A stretch of 5,122 bases of DNA from positions 1-5,122 of the forward strand of contig JAAZAP010000010.1 in assembly GCA_012514255.1 (NCBI GenBank), in the 5' to 3' direction. Both the position numbers and the translations under genes were made by a program. This DNA is from Bacteroidales bacterium (GTDB taxonomy: Bacteria; Bacteroidota; Bacteroidia; Bacteroidales; VadinHA17). How positions within the stretch are numbered: position 1 is the first letter of the stretch; every line of letters starts with the position of its first letter. Below the pieces are notes generated by a model. It saw nothing but the letters and a program-made list of their open reading frames with translations. It ran no database searches and had not been told where the DNA came from. Positions 1 to 5,122 of the stretch are shown one piece after another.

Positions 1-352
1 TGACTTCTTCAAGAAAAGTCTCTATGCCACCAATGCCTGAGGCCCAGATGATACCGGAACGGTCTTTGTCGGTTGCCTCCGGATCAAGACCTGCGTCTTT
101 GACAGCTTCGTCAGCGGCAATATGGGCGTACTGTGTGTAACGGTCCATCTTGCGAGACTCCTTCCTGTCAAAATAGTCGGCAGGATTATAGTTCTTGATC
201 TCACAGGCAAACTTCGTCTTGAACTTGCTGGTGTCAAAGTGAGTGATCAATGCGGCACCACTGGCACCTTCAACAAGACCTTTCCAATACTCCTGCAGAT
301 TGTTGCCGATGGGGGTCAACGCCCCCATCCCGGTAACTACTACACGCCTCAT
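1..352 (-). CDS. fabF: Beta-ketoacyl-ACP synthase II (KAS II), N-terminal part; cut by left window edge
   Basis: Condensing enzyme of type II fatty-acid synthesis in the cytosol; it adds a malonyl-ACP unit to a growing acyl-ACP with loss of CO2. Only the first 117 codons are visible. The start MRRVVVTGMGALTPIGNN is the standard KAS I/II amino terminus, followed by the expected SRKMDRYTQYA segment (about residues 66-76) and the SGIIWASGIGGIETF strand/helix (about residues 99-113). The catalytic Cys-His-His residues lie beyond the window, so activity cannot be judged here. Full-length relatives have about 410-420 residues. The ATG at 352-350 was chosen because the overlapping ATG at 357-355 meets a stop after two codons and the in-frame upstream codons run into the acpP stop without another ATG. 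No Shine-Dalgarno is seen. It lies 21 nt after acpP on the same strand, so it is probably co-transcribed with its own protein substrate carrier. fabB-type paralogues share the N-terminal pattern, but the acpP neighbour favours fabF. Confidence 0.96.
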   Translation of the reverse strand, partial: MRRVVVTGMGALTPIGNNLQEYWKGLVEGASGAALITHFDTSKFKTKFACEIKNYNPADYFDRKESRKMDRYTQYAHIAADEAVKDAGLDPEATDKDRSGIIWASGIGGIETFLEEV

Positions 353-358
353 CTCATG

Positions 359-374
359 GTTATCTATAGATAAC
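359..374. repeat. Perfect 16-nt palindrome between acpP and fabF
   Basis: GTTATCTATAGATAAC is identical to its own reverse complement. It fills most of the 21-nt gap between the acpP stop codon and the fabF start, and its outer base is the last base of the acpP TAG stop. In the acpP-fabF transcript it can fold into a 6-bp stem (GUUAUC/GAUAAC) with a UAUA loop, just upstream of the fabF ATG. No T-run follows, so it does not look like an intrinsic terminator. A role as an mRNA processing or stability element, or as a DNA operator, is inference only. Confidence 0.6.
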
Positions 375-610
375 TACTTGGCGTTCTCTTCGATATACTT
401 TATGGCTTCGCCTACTGTGCTAATGCTTTCTGCCTGATCATCAGGAATTCCGATGTTGAATTCTTTCTCGAATTCCATGATCAGTTCAACAGTGTCAAGA
501 GAGTCAGCGCCAAGGTCATTGGTGAAGTGTGCTTCGGGAGTAACCTCTGCCTCATCAACGCCGAGCTTCTCAACGATGATCTTCTTTACTCTTGTGGAAA
601 TGTCCGACAT
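374..610 (-). CDS. acpP: Acyl carrier protein
   Basis: Small acidic carrier that holds fatty-acid intermediates as thioesters on 4'-phosphopantetheine during type II fatty-acid synthesis in the cytosol. The 78-residue product [20 protein letters not shown]... has the usual family length and the invariant phosphopantetheine attachment motif [10 protein letters not shown], with Ser37 as the modified residue. The helix II/III acidic segment ([16 protein letters not shown]) and the C-terminal YIEENAK also match. An in-frame ATG three codons upstream (619-617) would add MIS; I chose the ATG at 610-608 because MSDI is the common ACP beginning and most ACPs are 77-80 residues. No Shine-Dalgarno is visible, as is usual in Bacteroidota. 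It is the first gene of a leftward acpP-fabF unit, with a promoter candidate about 45 nt upstream. Confidence 0.98.
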   Translation of the reverse strand: MSDISTRVKKIIVEKLGVDEAEVTPEAHFTNDLGADSLDTVELIMEFEKEFNIGIPDDQAESISTVGEAIKYIEENAK

Positions 611-654
611 GCTAATCAATTTTACGTTAATACTCGTTTTAAAAACTCTGCAAA

Positions 655-685
655 GAAATATATTTGTACCTTATTATTCAAACAA
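655..685 (-). promoter_or_regulatory. Candidate Bacteroidota-type promoter for acpP-fabF
   Basis: On the minus strand a TTG (685-683) is followed after 20 nt by TATATTTC (662-655), matching 7 of... the TAnnTTTG -7 consensus except for its last base. A second TTTG at 682-679 lies closer, at a 16-nt spacing. Transcription would begin near 648, leaving a leader of about 38 nt before the acpP ATG. The position in the AT-rich divergent gap supports it; no experimental evidence is available. Confidence 0.4.
659..666 (+). promoter_or_regulatory. Candidate TAnnTTTG (-7) element for purN
   Basis: TATATTTG is an exact match to the Bacteroidota -7 consensus TAnnTTTG on the plus strand. The expected TTG about 20 nt upstream is absent; a T-rich stretch (637-640) stands there. 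Transcription would begin near 673 and give a purN leader of about 120 nt. The element overlaps the acpP -7 candidate on the opposite strand by four bases. A single eight-base match in an AT-rich region is weak evidence by itself. Confidence 0.35.
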
Positions 686-704
686 TTTACCGGAAATTTA
701 CATA

Positions 705-785
705 ATGGTGAGCGTAATGCAAAGAATATCAATACAATACGGCTCTCTTGCATGTGCCGGTGGATTGCGGCCCGGACGGGTCTAA
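705..785 (+). other. Possible 26-codon upstream ORF / GC-rich purN leader
   Basis: An open frame begins at ATG 705-707 and ends at TAA 783-785, ten bases before the purN ATG, and would encode MVSVMQRISIQYGSLACAGG followed by LRPGRV. Its second half (about 741-780) is much richer in G and C than the AT-rich sequence on both sides. A weak 4-bp GCCG/CGGC hairpin (756-759 with 768-771) is the only structure I see there. There is no recognisable leader-peptide logic such as a run of one codon, and no riboswitch that I recognise. It may be a leader, a regulatory RNA segment or chance. Confidence 0.15.
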
Positions 786-795
786 ATGATTGATA

Positions 796-1383
796 ATGAA
801 AAATATAGCAATACTCGCCTCAGGGAACGGAACCAATGCTGAAAACATTATCAGATACTTTTCGAACGAAAAAAAAGCGAAAGTAACACTCGTTTTGTCA
901 AATAAGCCTCAGGCTATGGTATTGGAAAGGGCTGCGACGCTTGGGGTGGATGCATTTTTTTTCGACCGGTCTCAATTTTATGAGACCGGGGAGGTGCTTA
1001 TGATACTCCTTCGCAGGGAGACTGACCTGGTGGTTCTGGCCGGGTTTCTCTGGCTGGTCCCGGTTGATGTGATTGAGGCATTCCGCGGCCGTATAATAAA
1101 TATTCATCCGGCTCTTCTGCCACGTTTCGGGGGGAAAGGGATGTATGGCGACAGGGTGCACAGGGCTGTTCTGGAGTCAGGCTGTACCGAGAGTGGCATA
1201 ACCATTCATTACGTTAATGAGAAGTATGATTCGGGACACATTATTTTCCAGGCCCGGTGTCCGGTGTTGCCTGGTGATGACGTGCACACCCTGGCGGAGA
1301 GGGTCCATGCGCTGGAGTATGAGCACTATCCCAGGGTCATAGGGGAGGTGCTGGACGGAATGGAGGCAGGGAACAGGCAATAA
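796..1383 (+). CDS. purN: Phosphoribosylglycinamide formyltransferase (GAR transformylase)
   Basis: Third step of de novo purine synthesis in the cytosol: transfers the formyl group of 10-formyl-tetrahydrofolate to glycinamide ribonucleotide. The 195-residue product has the phosphate-binding start ASGNGTNAENI (about 8-18), the catalytic NIHPALLP motif with Asn102 and His104, and the later HYVNEKYDSGHIIFQ segment with catalytic Asp145; these correspond to Asn106, His108 and Asp144 of the E. coli enzyme. The loop FGGKGMYGDRVH (about 111-122) is five residues longer than in E. coli, a form I associate with Bacteroidota. The start is the ATG at 796; a TTG two codons upstream is in frame but less likely. 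Length is normal, but the last residues (about EAGNRQ) and the TAA stop are made of heptamer repeat sequence. The gene diverges from acpP and converges on the M23 peptidase gene. It has runs of eight A (869-876) and eight T (955-962). Confidence 0.96.
   Translation: MKNIAILASGNGTNAENIIRYFSNEKKAKVTLVLSNKPQAMVLERAATLGVDAFFFDRSQFYETGEVLMILLRRETDLVVLAGFLWLVPVDVIEAFRGRIINIHPALLPRFGGKGMYGDRVHRAVLESGCTESGITIHYVNEKYDSGHIIFQARCPVLPGDDVHTLAERVHALEYEHYPRVIGEVLDGMEAGNRQ
966..989 (+). repeat. Perfect 9-bp inverted repeat inside purN
   Basis: CCGGTCTCA (966-974) and TGAGACCGG (981-989) are exact reverse complements separated by a six-base loop ATTTTA, within the codons for about residues 57-65 of PurN. 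A run of eight T lies just before the hairpin (955-962), not after it in the direction of purN transcription, so it is not an intrinsic terminator of purN. Read on the minus strand the hairpin is followed by A, not T, so it is not one for that strand either. Confidence 0.55.
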
Positions 1384-1396
1384 GCAATAGGCATTA
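1362..1396 (+). repeat. Heptamer repeat run, left arm, overlapping the 3' end of purN
   Basis: Five consecutive seven-base units can be read: GGAGGCA, GGGAACA, GGCAATA, AGCAATA, GGCATTA. The last three (1376-1396) are close copies of one unit, and the first two are more diverged. The run crosses the purN stop codon (TAA at 1381-1383). The same unit recurs in inverted orientation at 1444-1471, so the two runs border the convergent intergenic region. Confidence 0.6.
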
Positions 1397-1463
1397 TTGA
1401 AGCCACTGCTAATCAAATAGTTACTAAATGTTTTTGTTAACACTCTTGCCTAATGCCTATTGC
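1384..1463. terminator. Possible bidirectional stem between convergent genes
   Basis: Bases 1384-1396 pair perfectly with 1451-1463 (13 bp, GCAATAGGCATTA with its complement), and the stem continues imperfectly outward to 1376/1471. The loop is 54 nt, longer than in standard intrinsic terminators, and there is no strong T-run directly after the stem on either strand; the T5 at 1430-1434 is inside the loop. The position between two convergent genes fits a transcript-end structure, but this is inference. Confidence 0.25.
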
Positions 1464-1471
1464 CTGATGCC
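1444..1471 (-). repeat. Heptamer repeat run, right arm (inverted)
   Basis: Four seven-base units on the plus strand, TCTTGCC, TAATGCC, TATTGCC, TGATGCC, read on the minus strand as GGCATCA, GGCAATA, GGCATTA, GGCAAGA. They are the inverted counterpart of the run that ends purN. The run lies about 40 nt downstream of the peptidase stop codon in the direction of that gene's transcription. Confidence 0.6.
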
Positions 1472-1511
1472 TTTCACCGGAGGTACTTTCAAATAATGAA
1501 CTCGTAAATCT

Positions 1512-2888
1512 TCAGTACATTATCGTTGCCAACAAGTTGATATACCCCTCAGCCACCTTGCTGAACTCCTCCATGGCTTCAGGAGCAACGGGATTGACAG
1601 GCGGGGCTTCCACCCTCAACGGATCCACGGCATGCCCGTTGCGGTAGAACCTGAAATCAAGATGTGGTCCGGTGGACAGACCAGTGCTTCCCACATAGCC
1701 TATTACCTGACCCTGTTTGACATAAACGCCGGGCGCTATTCCCGGGCCGAAGCGTGAGAGGTGCAGGTATGCCGTGGAATAAACGCTGTTATGGGTTATG
1801 CGCACCATCCTTCCGGCCCCTCCTTCATAGGTGGTGCTGGTGACCCTGCCGTCTCCGATGGCCAGCACCGGGGTGCCGATAGGGGCCGCGTAGTCTACCC
1901 CGTGGTGCGGGCGCACGATCTTAAGTATGGGATGGCGCCTGGCTCCGGAGAAGCGTGAGCTGATGCGCGAGTATCTCAGCGGCGCTTTCAGAAATGCCTT
2001 TCGCAGGCTGGCGCCGGTGGTGTCATAGAATGACATGACACTGTCCTGGATGAAGGGAATGGCATAGATGGTGCTTCCTGCATGCTCGAACTGGGCAGCA
2101 TGAACTCTCCGTATACCAATAGATTCCTCACCAATGAATTCCTCCTCGTATATCACCCTGAACCGGTCGCCCTTCTGCAGACCGAAGAAGTCTATTGTCC
2201 ATGCGTATATCTCTGACAGCTCGGCGGAAAGGTTCGGATTGAGATTGTTCTCCTGTGCCGCCTCCCAGAGGGAAGTGGCTATGGTGCCTGACGAGTAACG
2301 GAGCATTCTCCTGATCTCGGCGTCATACCTGTAGATGGCGAGTGTGTCCTTAAGAGAGAAAACGTAGGTCACCCTCGGGTCATGCTGATAGATGAAATAT
2401 TCCGGTTTGCTGAGAGTATCCCTGGTGAGAAGGACCGAGTAATTGCTGCCGCTCCTTACACGGCGCGGGTCAAAAGTCTCGCGGTTATCGCGCAGCAGTT
2501 TCTCAATGTCATTCCATTCCACTCCGTGTGATAAAAGGATTGACGCAATGAACTGGTTTCGTTTGACCCTGCCCGTAACAATATTGTACGAGTCTGCGGG
2601 TATGCCGAAAAGCAGGTTCTCACCGTTGTTTCCTGCCGGTGAACCGGATGCGGTGTCAGAGAGGAGTACGGATGATGCATTTGAATCAGCGGGTACGGTG
2701 GCTGTGTCTGCTGAATCAACCCTGGTAGTTTCGGTCAGGCCGTAAGGATTTCCGGCGACCGTCGTTGTATCAGCCTTCGTTGCTGAATATTGCAGGGCTG
2801 TGTTTTCAGCCGCGCCGCTGCGGGTGCACGAGGAGACCGTAAGCATTGCTGTGGCAGCCAGCGCCATGAAAATCGGAAGTAACCTCAT
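1512..2888 (-). CDS. M23-family lipoprotein, Csd3/MepM-like murein endopeptidase
   Basis: Likely zinc metallopeptidase that cuts peptide cross-links in peptidoglycan during wall growth, anchored by lipid in the cell envelope. The 458-residue product starts with a lipoprotein signal (MRLLPIFMALAATAMLTVSS, then Cys21). A Ser/Thr/Ala/Asp-rich linker follows to about 95, then two domains (about 100-190 and 195-295) that resemble the inhibitory N-terminal domains of Csd3/ShyA-type enzymes, and an M23 domain (about 310-425). In the M23 domain the HxxxD motif is His328-Asp332 (HHGVD), the catalytic His is probably His376 (AYLHLSRF), and the HxH site reads His409-Leu-Asp411 (GPHLDFRF) in place of the usual HLH. 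Its ATG overlaps the leuS stop (ATGA), so translation is probably coupled to leuS. Met8 is an alternative start, but Met1 retains the basic residue of the signal. I cannot name an orthologue with certainty. Confidence 0.92.
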   Translation of the reverse strand: MRLLPIFMALAATAMLTVSSCTRSGAAENTALQYSATKADTTTVAGNPYGLTETTRVDSADTATVPADSNASSVLLSDTASGSPAGNNGENLLFGIPADSYNIVTGRVKRNQFIASILLSHGVEWNDIEKLLRDNRETFDPRRVRSGSNYSVLLTRDTLSKPEYFIYQHDPRVTYVFSLKDTLAIYRYDAEIRRMLRYSSGTIATSLWEAAQENNLNPNLSAELSEIYAWTIDFFGLQKGDRFRVIYEEEFIGEESIGIRRVHAAQFEHAGSTIYAIPFIQDSVMSFYDTTGASLRKAFLKAPLRYSRISSRFSGARRHPILKIVRPHHGVDYAAPIGTPVLAIGDGRVTSTTYEGGAGRMVRITHNSVYSTAYLHLSRFGPGIAPGVYVKQGQVIGYVGSTGLSTGPHLDFRFYRNGHAVDPLRVEAPPVNPVAPEAMEEFSKVAEGYINLLATIMY

Positions 2889-5122
2889 ACAACTATGTTT
2901 ACTATGCGATTGGGTACTACAATTACTTTAGGCGTGGCATCACCAATCCATTTCTTTGCACGCTCGTCGGCCAACACAATCTCTTTAACCTCCTCAACGG
3001 GCAGATCAACAGGCAGCACAATCCTGAACCTCATCTTGCCATTGACCGAGACCGGGCATTCAAAGGTCTCTTCCCTGAGATACCGTTCATCAACCACCGG
3101 CCAGGGCTCGTACGCAATGGTTCCTTTATGACCTGTCAATTGCCAAAGCTCCTCTGCAAGGTGAGGGGCAAAGGGCGAGAGGAGCTTAATGAATGACGAA
3201 GCGGTCTCGCGTGTTATCCTTTCCCTCTTCAGCGCCGTATTCAGGAAGATCATCATGGCCGATATGGCCGTATTGAAATGCAGGGCCTCGATATCTTCCG
3301 TAACCTTTTTGATAGTCTTGTGAAGTACCTTGAGGACTTCGGCATCCTCTTCACCGCCTGTGATATTTTCACTGTTGGCTATGAGGCGGTAGGTTCTTAA
3401 CAGGAAGTTATGAGGGCCCCTGATCCCCTTCTCATCCCACGGCTTCGTGGCCTCAAGTGGCCCAAGGAACATCTCGAAGAGGCGCAGTGTGTCAGCGCCA
3501 TAGTTTCTGACAACATCATCCGGGTTGATGACGTTCTTGAGGCTCTTTGACATCTTCGCCACTATCTGGCGCACCTCTTCACCGGTCTCTGTGATGTAGT
3601 ATTTCCCGTCCTTCTCAAAGACCTGGTCTGATGATACCTTTGCTCCTGTGGCTGTTTCATAGGCAAACGCCAGTATCATTCCCTGGTTGAAGAGCTTCAT
3701 AAAGGGTTCATCGGTTGACACTATCCCGAGGTCAAACAGCACCTTGTGCCAGAACCGGGCATAGAGCAGGTGAAGCACGGCATGCTCAGCGCCGCCGATA
3801 TAAAGATCAACGGGCATCCAGTAGCGCTCTTTCTCAGGGTCAAAAATCCTGTTTTCGTTCTTTGGGTCAATGAACCTCAGGTAGTACCAGCATGATCCGG
3901 CCCACTGCGGCATGGTGTTGGTCTCACGCTTGCCCCGGCGGCCGTTGCTGTCTGTCACGTAAAGCCAGTCGGTTGCGTTGGAGAGAGGCGACTCACCGTT
4001 GGCTCCCGGCTCATATATCTCCAGCTCGGGAAGGGTCAGAGGCAGCTCTTTCTCATCGAGCAGGGTGATGGAGCCATCTTCCCAGTGGATCACGGGGAAG
4101 GGCTCACCCCAGTAGCGCTGGCGGCTGAAGAGCCAGTCGCGCAACTTATAGTTAACCCTGTAGATGCCTATGTTCCTGCTCTCTATCCAACGGGTGATGG
4201 TGGCTATGCCCTCTTCAACATTCAGTCCGTCGAGGGTTATTCCTCTCTCACTGTCCGACGAATTGATATAGATGCCGTCGCCGCTCCAGCATTCATCGCC
4301 TGAGATAATACGGCGCTTCTGTTCCATATCGTTTACGGCGGGGGAGAGGATGCATCTGATCTCCAGACCAAACTTCTGTGCAAATTCAAAGTCGCGCTCG
4401 TCATGTGCCGGTACTGCCATGATGGCTCCTGTCCCGTAACCCATCAGTACATAGTCAGCCACCCAGATGGGTATTTTCTTGTTGTTGACCGGGTTAATTG
4501 CATATGTACCGGTGAAAACGCCTGTCTTCTCCCTGGAGAGGTCAGTACGGTCAAGGTCAGACTTAAGTGATGCAGCCCTGACATATTCCTCCACAGCCCC
4601 GGCCTGTTGCGGACTGGTCAGCCTGCCCACCAGCGGATTCTCAGGCGAGAGCACCATGTATGTTGCACCGAAGAGGGTATCGGGTCGGGTGGTATAGACG
4701 GTGATTATCTCCCTGCTGTCATCTACCTTGAAATCCACCTCTGCACCGGTTGAGCGACCAATCCAGTTGCGCTGCATCTCCTTGATACCCTCCGGCCAGT
4801 CGAGCTGTTCAAGTCCGTTGAGCAGCCTCTCGGCATAATAAGGGATACGCAACATCCACTGCTTAAGGTTCTTGCGCACCACCCTGTTGCCGCACTTCTC
4901 ATGTGAGCCATCGGTCAGCACCTCCTCATTGGCGCAGACAATGCGGCATAAGGGGCAATACCATATCTGGGCATCGTCATAGTATGCCAGCCTTTTTGAA
5001 TCTATGTATTTTTTGCGGGCTTCGTCGCCTGCCTTTACTACGTCAAGAGGAATTGGAAGTTCGTTTATGTCACGCCCGCGATTGGTGTCATGATCATACC
5101 AGGTATTGTAGAGCTTTATGAA
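2885..5122 (-). CDS. leuS: Leucyl-tRNA synthetase, lacking its N-terminus; cut by right window edge
   Basis: Class I aminoacyl-tRNA synthetase that charges tRNA-Leu in the cytosol and edits misacylated products. The frame is open to the right edge and 745 residues are visible; there is no true start in view (a GTG at 4921 is an internal valine), and the HIGH motif lies outside. Visible in order: a Cys56-x2-Cys59 / His74-x2-Cys77 knuckle (CPLC, HEKC); MQRNWIGRSTGAEVDF; the CP1 editing domain with TTRPDT (about 144-149) and AHDERDFEF (about 239-247) including the conserved Asp; the catalytic core SRQRYWGEPFPV and IGGAEHAVLHLLYARFWHK; KMSKS (523-527, bases 3556-3542); the anticodon-binding helices with FAPHLAEELW; and a C-terminal domain ending NRIVNIVV. 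The core looks complete and functional. The sequence differs from the LeuRS I recall from Bacteroides, both in the knuckle and near TDLSREKTGVFTG. It overlaps the downstream peptidase gene by 4 nt. Confidence 0.97.
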   Translation of the reverse strand, partial: FIKLYNTWYDHDTNRGRDINELPIPLDVVKAGDEARKKYIDSKRLAYYDDAQIWYCPLCRIVCANEEVLTDGSHEKCGNRVVRKNLKQWMLRIPYYAERLLNGLEQLDWPEGIKEMQRNWIGRSTGAEVDFKVDDSREIITVYTTRPDTLFGATYMVLSPENPLVGRLTSPQQAGAVEEYVRAASLKSDLDRTDLSREKTGVFTGTYAINPVNNKKIPIWVADYVLMGYGTGAIMAVPAHDERDFEFAQKFGLEIRCILSPAVNDMEQKRRIISGDECWSGDGIYINSSDSERGITLDGLNVEEGIATITRWIESRNIGIYRVNYKLRDWLFSRQRYWGEPFPVIHWEDGSITLLDEKELPLTLPELEIYEPGANGESPLSNATDWLYVTDSNGRRGKRETNTMPQWAGSCWYYLRFIDPKNENRIFDPEKERYWMPVDLYIGGAEHAVLHLLYARFWHKVLFDLGIVSTDEPFMKLFNQGMILAFAYETATGAKVSSDQVFEKDGKYYITETGEEVRQIVAKMSKSLKNVINPDDVVRNYGADTLRLFEMFLGPLEATKPWDEKGIRGPHNFLLRTYRLIANSENITGGEEDAEVLKVLHKTIKKVTEDIEALHFNTAISAMMIFLNTALKRERITRETASSFIKLLSPFAPHLAEELWQLTGHKGTIAYEPWPVVDERYLREETFECPVSVNGKMRFRIVLPVDLPVEEVKEIVLADERAKKWIGDATPKVIVVPNRIVNIVV

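Noticed and set aside
453..785. Plus-strand open frame of 110 codons across acpP and the divergent gap
   Set aside because: Its first part is antisense to the clear acpP gene and has no recognisable protein character. Only the 3' end beyond 705 is kept as a weak upstream-ORF candidate.
1376..1471. A miniature transposon with 21-nt terminal inverted repeats
   Set aside because: The arms have the inverted structure but are made of internal heptamer repeats, and I see no target-site duplication outside them; a repeat array is the safer description.
1479..1507. GGAGG followed by ATG at 1496 on the plus strand
   Set aside because: The frame closes after three codons (ATG AAC TCG TAA), and Bacteroidota rarely rely on Shine-Dalgarno sequences, so this is chance.
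2443..2745. Plus-strand open frame of 100 codons opposite the peptidase gene
   Set aside because: It is antisense to the well-supported lipoprotein linker and inhibitory domain, with no family resemblance; it is a shadow of the GC-rich coding strand.
4919..4921. GTG as a possible start of leuS giving a 678-residue protein
   Set aside because: The same frame stays open for 67 more codons to the window edge and encodes recognisable LeuRS sequence including the CPLC knuckle, so this GTG is an internal valine.
1..5122. A novel defence, mobile or biosynthetic system
   Set aside because: All coding space is taken by fabF, acpP, purN, an M23 peptidase and leuS. The gaps are short and no unknown gene of reasonable size is left unexplained.

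Overview
The window reads as a piece of core chromosome from a member of the Bacteroidota. Supporting signs are: the adjacent acpP-fabF pair with a divergent purN (a gene order I recall from Bacteroides-type genomes); a PurN carrying the long FGGKGMYG loop I associate with that phylum; absence of convincing Shine-Dalgarno sequences at the gene starts; and TAnnTTTG-type promoter elements in the one divergent intergenic region. No rRNA, tRNA, CRISPR array, insertion sequence, phage gene or defence gene is visible. All five genes are intact within the window except for the two cut by its edges.

Layout, left to right. Bases 1-352 (minus) are the first 117 codons of fabF, running off the left edge. 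A 21-nt gap holding a perfect 16-nt palindrome separates it from acpP (374-610, minus), so acpP and fabF look like one transcription unit read leftwards. An AT-rich divergent region (611-795) carries overlapping promoter candidates for acpP (leftwards) and purN (rightwards), plus a short GC-rich leader before purN. purN occupies 796-1383 (plus). It converges on a two-gene block on the minus strand: leuS (5122 to 2885, 5' end cut off) followed by an M23-family lipoprotein endopeptidase gene (2888-1512). The two share an ATGA stop/start overlap. The 128-nt convergent gap between purN and the peptidase is bordered by two inverted runs of a heptamer repeat (GGCAATA-like); the left run makes up the last codons and the stop of purN.

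Functionally this is growth housekeeping: fatty-acid elongation (ACP, KAS II), purine synthesis (GAR transformylase), leucyl-tRNA charging and peptidoglycan remodelling. I did not find a new multi-gene system. The points worth a second look are small-scale: the inverted heptamer repeats that invade the purN 3' end, the acpP/fabF palindrome, the overlapping divergent promoters, a LeuRS with a complete Cys2-His-Cys knuckle, an Asp in place of the usual third zinc ligand of the M23 peptidase, and translational coupling of that peptidase to leuS.
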